Shown in pieces: positions 57,901 to 61,003 of a stretch of DNA of 64,000 bases; within the stretch, counting starts at the first letter, position 1; each line of letters opens with the position of its first letter. Under the pieces are notes generated by a model. The model was not told the DNA's origin, searched no databases, and saw nothing but the letters and a program-made list of their open reading frames with translations. Origin of the DNA: Omphiscola glabra (lineage: Eukaryota; Mollusca; Gastropoda; Lymnaeidae); contig OZ024801.1 of NCBI GenBank assembly GCA_964017045.1, positions 31,421,257 through 31,485,256 on the forward strand, given 5' to 3'. Position numbers and translations under genes: made by a program.

Positions 57901-60291
57901 ACCCTTGGCAGTGCACCTAGGTTCAAGCTTCTTTGAAACTTTGAGCCTCTCGAAAATATGGCATTGCAAGTGCCCCTGACCTTGGTGGTCCCCTCTTTCA
58001 GTCTTATGGATAATAATGCGGCCCTGAGTGTAGGCGCTAGTTATTTAACATTAACAGCCTTCTTGGGGGGACCCTTTTTCTAATTCTCCTTTTCATTTGA
58101 TGGATTGGATGAAAAGTCGGTAAAACATAATCGTTCATATCATCAACCTGATGCTTTCTTTTTTTTTCAGGCCCTGGTGATGACCTATATTCTAACACTG
58201 GCATGGATCCTAATAACTGTCCTACTGGCCACACCCCTTGTGCTCCTCATTAACATTTACATCGTCAACCCAAAAGAGATTCATCCTCAACATTATGGTA
58301 GGGTTTCACGTCTCTGCTTTTAAAAAAATTTTGTCATGTTATGTACCTTACTTTGCGTATGTCAATGCAGAGTTTTGCATCATTACTACTGATGGTGTCC
58401 AGAGTGGGGGTTGAGGGGGCCAGTCTGTTGTATATGTAGTCTTACTGCCTAGAACCCCCCCCTCCCCCCAAAATGGACCATAGACATGCAGTGCCGCCAT
58501 TTGCACCCGGGTACCATTAGACTCAATGCTATTCGGATAAAACTTGTGGTAGTTTATTTTAGTTAAAATGAAGAATTAAGTTTACAAACGTTATAGTCCA
58601 TTCGATTATCTTTCATTTGACACCTCATTTTGTCTTACAAACCCAACAATAATAATTTTAATAGTATTTTAATCCCAACCTCTCACTTCTGGTACCCGGG
58701 TACCAATAGGTGCAGCCATAATAAAATTGGGTGATGAAAATAAAAGGACACTCAACAGACAATATTTAAACATATGTTTAATTAAAGGAATGGAATATAC
58801 AATTTGAATACCAAAATATATTATATATATAATGTAATTATATAATTGGACATCCACAATTTTAATGTTATTCTTAATTTTTATTTTCAGGATTTAATAG
58901 TTCCATCATACTTAACTCTAAGTTCAAGGAAGATGTAAGTAGTACTTTCAGCAATGTATATTTTAAAAATAATTTACTATGTAAGTGAAAGACAGGGGGC
59001 TTTTGTGGCCCCAACTATATATAGATTTTCAGCTTTTCATGATTTTGAGGTTTAGATTAAAACCAATGACTTCTCGATTTTTTTGGTAAAAGTAACATAT
59101 TTTAATAGATGTATTATCTAGAGGGAAGGGGAGACCACTCGTTTTAAGCTGAAACATATTTCAAATGATGTTTTATTTTCGTCTAGGGTGACAACTTGCT
59201 GATCACCTACGGTGTAGCCTTCTTTGGATCATTGTTAGTTGTAAATAGTATGGTGAGTCCATCCATGTCTGGCTAGTGTTAAGCTCCACTTTTGCAGACC
59301 TTTGTATTATACCATTAACTTGATGCTATTTGGGACACTATTTAAATAGATAAAATTTGCAATTCAAATTGGAATGTTGTTGGGCTACTCTGATCTCCTT
59401 TGACAATAATACCTATTGGAAATATCCTTTAAGTTTTTATTTCTCTTTAATTCTGCTTGAACAAAGAAAAAAATGCAAAGAAACAATTTTTAAATTGACT
59501 TAACCTTAAACAAGTTGGTGTTTTTCAAAGCTATAATGATTGTTGAAAACATATTTTTTCATTATCGGTACTAAATGGCTTTAACTGTGAATGTTTGTGT
59601 AGATGTGCTTCAATGTGAAATGAAAATATTACATTTAATGCAAATCGACTGCATTCTAAGACTTGAAGCCCCTCAAATCCACAAGGATGTGTCTAGTCTG
59701 CCAGGAATGCAGGCATGTGGCTAGTGTTCTAGGATGGCAGGCATGTGGCATGTGGCTAGACCTCCAGAATGGCAGGCATGTGGCTAGTCCTCCAGAATGG
59801 CACACATTTGGCTAGTCCTCCAGGCCGGCAGGCGCGGGCCAGTCTTCCTGTCTTTCTCTAGAGTTCCATACCCAAGCTTAATATGAAGAGCTGATTTTCA
59901 AAATGCTGTATATCCATTTTGGGGGTTTTGAGATTATTCAACTTTTTACAAAAAATTAATAAAGCGTTTAGAGGATTAAATCATTTTTAGACCCGAATAA
60001 AATAGGAATATAATGTGTTTAGTATATAGAATTTACCATGTCCTAAACGAACCTGTTTTGCTCTACAAAATGGTTAGGTTTTTTCATTTTTAAAAAAATG
60101 GTGGATACCGCGTTTTGAAAATAAGCTCTTCATATCTAAATTTTTGTATTCTGTGTTTTCAGATCTGCTTCATTATTTCCATCACTGCCAACATCACCCA
60201 TCTTCGAGACAACCGGTTCGCCACACTGAATGCCTACGGCTCTGAGGAAGTCCGCAATTCCAAACATTCTGTGGTTGACACCAATATGTAA
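31161..60291 (+). CDS. M6: M6/PLP-family four-transmembrane proteolipid protein, spliced, 7 coding exons
   Basis: Joining the seven exons listed separately gives 975 bases: 324 residues and TAA. Residues 1-94 are an acidic, low-complexity cytoplasmic-type tail. Residues 95-110 are a Cys-rich juxtamembrane stretch (NCCESLLKCLG, like the CCxxCLxC start of M6/PLP proteins, whose cysteines are palmitoylated). Predicted membrane segments lie at about 110-136, 155-177, 205-232 and 262-291; the C-terminal tail includes HLRDN and LNAYG, resembling the HIRDHEKF and LNAYT tails of insect and vertebrate M6. M6 proteins are plasma-membrane proteins of neurons and epithelia, linked to membrane shape and filopodia; a role here is inferred from family only. 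All six introns are GT-AG and all phases agree. Oddities are a very long first exon, a 23-kb repeat-filled intron 1, a short TM3-TM4 loop without cysteines, and a truncated duplicate of exon 2. A further phase-compatible exon cannot be excluded. Confidence 0.85.
31792..32078. mobile_element. Foldback (palindromic) MITE
   Basis: The two halves are inverted copies over nearly the full ~287 bp. Outer arms carry AAATTTGATCGAAAGAAATT and TCGTCGACGAAAAATTGATC, matched by the reverse complement near 32020-32070. Inner arms GTCAAATTTCTTTTTGAACG and TGCGTTCATAAAGAAATTTG also pair. Flanks are 7-bp direct repeats AGGGCAG at 31785-31791 and 32079-32085. It lies just after exon 1 in intron 1 and is non-coding. 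Confidence 0.85.
32083..32274. mobile_element. hAT-type MITE, interrupted at its 5' end by the foldback element
   Basis: Ends CAGTCCTGCGCAAC and GTTGTGCAGGCCTG are inverted repeats; the interior is rich in CGGCCCG words. The right flank GTCTAGGG (32275-32282) matches ATCTAGGG at 31781-31788, left of the foldback element, at 7 of 8. The original hAT copy therefore began at 31789, and the foldback later inserted a few bases into it. Confidence 0.8.
32333..32396 (+). repeat. 21-bp repeat (ATGGTACAACTGTATACAT)
   Basis: Three units of GTATGGTACAACTGTATACAT type. Confidence 0.9.
32700..32716 (+). repeat. CT microsatellite
   Basis: Run of TC dinucleotides in intron 1, extending a few bases on both sides. 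Confidence 0.85.
32945..34575 (+). repeat. 31-bp pyrimidine-rich minisatellite, ~1.6 kb
   Basis: About 52 units of CCATCCACCCCTGCCTCCC followed by TTCACCCTCCCT, GTTA or GTCT variants. A 278-bp block (nine units) at 33983-34260 is repeated at 34261-34538, apparently without difference. The strand is almost free of G, giving Pro/Ser/Leu/His frames that are not genes. It lies in intron 1. Confidence 0.97.
34807..36495 (+). repeat. 20-bp minisatellite, ~84 copies
   Basis: Unit GGTTGGCTGGCGTAAATGGC with A/G at the first base and GTAA/GTCC/GTCA variants. It is almost without indels over 1.7 kb. A 440-bp (22-unit) higher-order block from about 35621 recurs at about 36061. Reverse-strand frames of ~250 codons are array artefacts. 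Confidence 0.97.
36500..37450. other. Intron 1, no feature seen
   Basis: AT-rich sequence with poly-T at about 36717-36736 and a poly-C run at 37138-37149. Confidence 0.5.
37454..37600. mobile_element. Relic of the CAGTGGCGTAG MITE group
   Basis: Internal words AGTGCCGCC, GACAATGCCGCCCC, AAAATATAAAAAAAGGTGCC and GGCGGACCGCCCCC match the interior of the element at 46843. Terminal repeats are not preserved. Confidence 0.5.
37790..37993 (+). repeat. 26-bp minisatellite (CAGTATCAACTGTGCAGCAC)
   Basis: About eight units of CAGTATCAACTGTGCAGCAC plus ACCTCG. It abuts the next array without spacer. Confidence 0.95.
37994..38868 (+). repeat. 60-bp minisatellite, ~14-15 copies
   Basis: Units contain GTTGAACGAGACACGTTTCT, GACACTGGATGAGAAAGAG and TCGGCCACATAGTGTTGTT. 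The first twelve are almost identical apart from GGATGAG/GGTTGAG; the last three are decayed. 60 is a multiple of three, so all reverse frames are open (about 310 codons). Confidence 0.97.
38869..39768. other. Intron 1, no gene seen
   Basis: Contains a GGTTCGGTTCGATT-rich stretch at 39110-39225 and otherwise AT-rich sequence. Confidence 0.45.
39769..39955 (+). mobile_element. SPIN-like hAT MITE, copy 2
   Basis: Ends CAGTGGTTCTCAACC and GGTTGAGAACCGCTG. The interior has CCTAATGCCGCGACC, TTATTTTCGTTGCTACTTCA and GATGGTCTTGGGCGACCCC. Flanking octamers GCCGAGCG and GCCTAGCG agree at 7 of 8. A poly-C expansion sits in the right arm. Confidence 0.88.
40340..40749 (+). mobile_element. 5'-truncated non-LTR retrotransposon (3' end of the RT ORF)
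   Basis: The open frame ending at 40724 carries the C-terminal region of a LINE reverse-transcriptase polyprotein: RCFRSILGIRYRDHITNEQV, KLGWYGHVTRKQG and RRWEDN/KEWTGLKLGDA-like words, followed by TAA, GGGACATGATG and a GAT-type microsatellite tail. Upstream catalytic domains are absent, the usual result of 5' truncation. Upstream of ELERMEIRCF the homology stops. The microsatellite tail suggests an RTE-like clade, but this is tentative. It is embedded in intron 1 in the sense direction. Confidence 0.85.
41041..41546. mobile_element. MITE with GGGGTCGTTCGCAAA termini, TTA target duplication
   Basis: The left end GGGGTCGTTCGCAAATTACG and right end TTTTGCGAACGACCCC are inverted repeats for 15 bp, flanked by TTA on both sides (41038-41040 and 41547-41549). 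A 3-bp TTA target duplication is typical of PIF/Harbinger elements. The interior repeats ATTTGTGACACTGTGTGA-like words near both ends and is AT-rich in the middle. Non-coding. Confidence 0.75.
41667..41733 (+). repeat. 21-bp repeat (AGCTACAAGTGGGCCATGGTC)
   Basis: Three tandem copies of a 21-bp unit containing CTACAAGTGGGCCATGGTC. A poly-G run follows at 41813-41827. Confidence 0.95.
42162..42345 (-). mobile_element. SPIN-like hAT MITE, copy 3 (reverse orientation)
   Basis: Reads CAGTGGTTCTGAACCTGTGG at the left and TTGAGAACCACTG at the right, with CTAAGACCATCGGGGAACAC and GGGTCGCGGCATTAGGAAAC inside: the reverse complement of the other copies. Flanking octamers ACTTAAAT and ACTAAAAT agree at 7 of 8. 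Confidence 0.88.
42346..43139. other. Intron 1, no gene seen; GC-skewed MITE-like debris
   Basis: GCCCGGGGCG words at 42490-42700 look like transposon remnants without clear termini. A poly-G run of more than 20 lies near 42906-42929. Confidence 0.45.
43248..43432 (+). mobile_element. SPIN-like hAT MITE, copy 4
   Basis: Ends CAGTGGTTCTCAAAC and GGTTGAGAACCGCTG. The interior has CCTAATGCCGCGACCCTTTA, CTCATGTTGTGGCGACCCCC and GATGGTCTTAGGCGACCCC. Flanking octamers GCGCAGGG and GCCTAGGG agree at 6 of 8. It appears nested in another MITE that ends CCTACGCCACTG at about 43484. Confidence 0.88.
43545..44105 (+). repeat. 51-bp minisatellite, 11 copies
   Basis: Units contain CCCTAGGCAGCGTATGTTAT, AGCTGCACTCTGAGAACACT and AAACAGTCAT. 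51 is a multiple of three, so the reverse strand gives Cys/Ser-rich repeated frames that are not genes. Confidence 0.96.
44106..44813. other. Intron 1, no gene seen
   Basis: AT-rich, then G-rich low-complexity sequence with a poly-G run near 44692. Confidence 0.5.
44822..45098 (-). mobile_element. 5'-truncated non-LTR retrotransposon, reverse orientation, with target duplication
   Basis: The reverse strand encodes the same LINE C-terminus as 40340-40749 (KLEWFGHVTKKQGLAKEIMQ, then RRWEDNIKEWTGLKLGDAM-like and ending RRSKD), with the same stop and a CAT/ATG microsatellite tail. It is flanked by an 11-bp direct repeat GTTAGTGTATC at 44814-44824 and 45099-45109 (the last bases merge with the tail). 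The insertion retains only about 80 codons. It is antisense to the M6-like gene. Confidence 0.88.
45162..46300 (+). repeat. 76-bp minisatellite, ~12 near-identical copies plus decayed tail
   Basis: Units contain TTTACTTGGTCAGCACTTTT, ATAGCTATGGCTTTGTACGT and AGCGGGATCACGTTATGAGG. Copies to about 46075 differ almost only by GCACG/GTACG. From 46080 to 46300 the units are shortened and mutated, a typical array edge. Confidence 0.97.
46395..46805 (+). repeat. 25-bp minisatellite (GGTTTATATGGTGTAATGAA)
   Basis: About sixteen units of GGTTTATATGGTGTAATGAA plus GTATA or GTAAA. Confidence 0.96.
46843..47018 (+). mobile_element. hAT-type MITE, CAGTGGCGTAG family, copy 4
   Basis: Ends AAGTGGCGTAGCCAGG and CCTACGCCACTG, with flanking octamers CTAGGAAC (46835-46842) and CCAGGAAC (47019-47026) agreeing at 7 of 8. 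The interior has GCTCGGGGCGGGTC and GTGCCGCCCAGGGCGG. Non-coding. Confidence 0.85.
47330..47962 (+). repeat. 24-bp minisatellite (TTTATGCCTGCCACAGGTAT)
   Basis: About 26 units of TTTATGCCTGCCACAGGTAT plus CTCC-type variation. Open frames of up to 155 codons are array artefacts. Confidence 0.96.
48115..49210 (+). repeat. 20-bp palindromic minisatellite, ~54 copies
   Basis: Unit GGACTGGAGTGTCCAGTGGT and the GGCCTGGTGTGTCCAGTGGT variant, nearly indel-free. The first contains the inverted repeat ACTGGA-GTG-TCCAGT. Unit types alternate in blocks, indicating multi-unit duplications. Frames on both strands are open over several hundred codons. Confidence 0.97.
49211..50349. other. Intron 1, no gene seen
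   Basis: Longest stretch of ordinary single-copy-looking sequence in the middle of intron 1. No coding, RNA or transposon feature was recognised. Confidence 0.5.
50350..50582 (+). repeat. ~35-39-bp minisatellite (GCTGTGTACACATAGTGG)
   Basis: Six units of GCTGTGTACACATAGTGG, TTAATAAACTAGTTGCTT; two carry ACAGAGTGG and ACGAGTAGC variants in register, suggesting a two-unit duplication. Confidence 0.93.
50828..51007 (+). repeat. ~60-bp repeat with a 16-bp perfect palindrome, three copies
   Basis: Units contain TATAGTACGTACTATA (50839, 50899 and 50956), CGGATGGCTCTGTGAGTCGG and CGTAGACAAGTAGG. Confidence 0.93.
51008..51964. other. Intron 1, no gene seen
   Basis: AT-rich sequence with a GA microsatellite at about 51735-51778. 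Confidence 0.5.
51965..53715 (+). repeat. 36-bp minisatellite, ~1.75 kb
   Basis: About 49 units of CAAAGAGCTAGTCGTTGTAA, CATCTTCAGGTTGCGT, with TCTGGTTGTAT variants. A shortened unit (CAAAGAGTTGTTGTGACATC) recurs every 170-210 bp, marking a higher-order period of about five to six units. A stray unit remains at 53922-53955. Confidence 0.96.
53760..54241. other. Intron 1, last part before the exon 2 duplication
   Basis: Homopolymer-rich sequence with poly-G near 53996-54006 and poly-C near 54104-54116. No feature recognised. Confidence 0.5.
54242..54604 (+). repeat. 182-bp tandem duplication spanning the exon 2 acceptor
   Basis: Two direct copies begin AGATATCTTAGTCGGCAG at 54242 and 54425 and run through the acceptor into the exon. 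A one-base deletion in the intronic part (ACTTGTGTATT against ACTTTGTATT) and about five exon substitutions separate them. The high identity suggests a recent event or continuing conversion. Confidence 0.85.
54311..54426 (+). pseudogene. 3'-truncated duplicate of M6 exon 2 with in-frame stop
   Basis: The stretch 54242-54423 is repeated at 54425-54604: intron end, acceptor and the first ~110 bases of exon 2, offset 182-183 bp. Copy 1 keeps the TCTCTTGCAG acceptor and the same frame, but the copy ends at CTAACAGGA. It then reads TGT TAG (stop at 54424-54426) without a donor. Coding differences from the intact copy are few: Asn for Asp, Phe for the palmitoylation-type Cys107, Ile for Leu, plus two silent changes. 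If its acceptor were used, the product would stop within TM1. It is either a dead exon relic or a poison exon. Confidence 0.85.
54493..54658 (+). CDS. M6: M6-like gene, coding exon 2 (Cys motif and TM1)
   Basis: The exon follows a TTTCTCTTGCAG acceptor and ends at GACCT|GTAAGT. It starts in phase 1, completing Gly95, and ends in phase 2. It encodes the Cys-rich start, the first membrane helix (roughly LVPCPSLLSWIILLLGLG) and the first extracellular loop ending KNDSD. Its length, 166 bases, has the same remainder modulo 3 as vertebrate PLP1 exon 2 (187). It is the intact member of a tandem pair: the upstream copy at 54311 lacks the 3' part and the donor. Confidence 0.85.
54825..54900 (+). repeat. 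~23-bp repeat (GATAGGGTCAAAACCCTGGT)
   Basis: Three units in intron 2 built on GATAGGGTCAAAACC and TGGTTTCC. Confidence 0.85.
55208..55563 (+). repeat. 25-bp minisatellite in intron 2
   Basis: Fourteen units of TTTTACTTCAGGGGCCATTA plus CCCAC, nearly perfect. Confidence 0.97.
55775..56135 (+). repeat. 18-bp minisatellite in intron 2
   Basis: About twenty units of CATATGGACCATACGCAC, with CATATGCAC and TAGACC variants. Many units contain the palindrome CCATATGG. Confidence 0.97.
56485..56644 (+). CDS. M6: M6-like gene, coding exon 3 (TM2)
   Basis: The acceptor is TGCTTTCACAG and the donor is ATTTTT|GTGAGT. The exon encodes the second membrane helix (EYTIIGVVIGMFVVGTLLLA) followed by a basic loop, SRRLFNSFTKNRCAQG. 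This corresponds to the M6 stretch in which TM2 is followed by a Thr/Arg-rich intracellular loop. It enters in phase 2 and leaves in phase 0. Reading the frame past the donor gives a stop within about 50 bases. Confidence 0.85.
56680..57465 (+). repeat. 20-bp/17-bp minisatellite in intron 3
   Basis: About 42 units of AAGGACACGGTACAACTATT mixed with shortened AAGGACACGGTACAATT units. A multi-unit block recurs (units carrying GATGTGG and CATGTTAC variants at about 56871 and 56969). It starts about 35 bp after the exon 3 donor. Confidence 0.96.
58171..58297 (+). CDS. M6: M6-like gene, coding exon 4 (TM3)
   Basis: A strong polypyrimidine acceptor (CTTTCTTTTTTTTTCAG) precedes GCC CTG GTG. The exon encodes a long hydrophobic helix starting ALVMTYILTLAWILITVLLA, matching the family's TYxLxxxWL pattern in TM3, and the first part of the extracellular loop (NPKEIHPQHY). 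It starts in phase 0 and ends in phase 1 at CATTATG|GTAGGG, a weaker but acceptable donor. Its 127 bases share the modulo-3 remainder of vertebrate PLP1 exon 4 (169); the shortfall falls in the loop. Confidence 0.85.
58891..58934 (+). CDS. M6: M6-like gene, coding exon 5 (extracellular loop)
   Basis: This is a 44-base microexon-like exon between TTATTTTCAG and GAT|GTAAGT. It encodes GFNSSIILNSKFKED, containing an Asn-Ser-Ser glycosylation sequon. It enters in phase 1 and leaves in phase 0. Vertebrate PLP1 exon 5 is 74 bases, the same remainder, and carries disulfide cysteines that are absent here. Confidence 0.8.
59187..59252 (+). CDS. M6: M6-like gene, coding exon 6 (first part of TM4)
   Basis: The 66-base exon lies between TTTTCGTCTAG and AGTATG|GTGAGT. 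It encodes 22 residues, GDNLLITYGVAFFGSLLVVN plus SM, the start of the fourth helix. It is phase 0 on both sides, and its length is exactly that of vertebrate PLP1 exon 6, which encodes the same part of TM4. Confidence 0.85.
59690..59835 (+). repeat. ~28-bp degenerate repeat in intron 6
   Basis: Five units of GGCAGGCATGTGGCTAGT with CCTCCAGAAT. Confidence 0.85.
60163..60291 (+). CDS. M6: M6-like gene, last coding exon (end of TM4, C-terminal tail, stop)
   Basis: The acceptor is CTGTGTTTTCAG. The frame continues TM4 (ICFIISITANI), then a cytoplasmic tail with THLRDNRFATLNAYG and a Ser/Asn-rich end finishing VVDTNM, then TAA. The tail resembles insect M6 (AxYAHIRDHEKFQEL). AATAAA-like candidates downstream occur near 60890, inside a MITE, and near 61122; which one is used cannot be told from sequence. 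Confidence 0.85.
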   Translation: MCFIISITANITHLRDNRFATLNAYGSEEVRNSKHSVVDTNM

Positions 60292-60627
60292 AACCTAAAA
60301 GAAAGGAAAGAACCCAAAACCAGTAAATGTCCAATGAACATCAACTGAGAGTTTGGTTACTAGGAAGTGATTGGAAAACTGACCAATTTAACTTTCTTGA
60401 TGAGTTTAAAAAAAAAAAGGTTCGAGAGCAAACTTTCAAGGGAAGGACAATTCAATTTTGTAGCATATTTTCTCTATGAATGTGAACTGATATTTTTGTA
60501 ATATATCCATTTCATTTTAACTGATAAAACTTAAAATATAACGTCACAAACAATAGTGCATAATGTTACATCCGTTTTATTGCCGGTTTATAAAATAAGT
60601 CCATGAGCTGTTTTCATCCATCTAACG

Positions 60628-60995
60628 CAGGGGTGGGAAACTTTTTGTGCGTAGGGCCAGCTTTTTTTGCGGAGGGCCACATTGACAAATGTAAAGCTAT
60701 TGGGGGACCTCATTTATATTATGTCCAATTTTTATACGTCAGTAAACATTACTCTATTTTACAATTGGTAAATTCGCATTTTAGCATAACATGACAAAAG
60801 TCTGTTTAAAAAATAGAAAATTAGAAAGAAAGTTGATCAAAAATGTTAAAACAATCATAACGGTACATGAAATTCTGTAAAATTCAATAAAATAACTTAA
60901 AAAACAAAGCAATTTTTTTAAATTTCTAAATGCCTTCGAGGGCCGCATAATATCAGTTGCCAGGCCGCATGCGGGCCGTAGTTTTCCCACCCCTA
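60628..60995. mobile_element. hAT-type MITE in the 3' flank of the M6-like gene
   Basis: Ends CAGGGGTGGGAAACTTTTT and TTTTCCCACCCCTA are inverted repeats (last base decayed), with subterminal GGGCCGCATAATATC and GCCGCATGCGGGCCG. Flanks ATCTAACG (60620-60627) and ATCTAAAA (60996-61003) agree at 6 of 8. It starts 337 bp after the stop codon, so it may lie within the 3' UTR; an AATAAA lies inside at about 60890. Confidence 0.82.
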
Positions 60996-61003
60996 ATCTA
61001 AAA

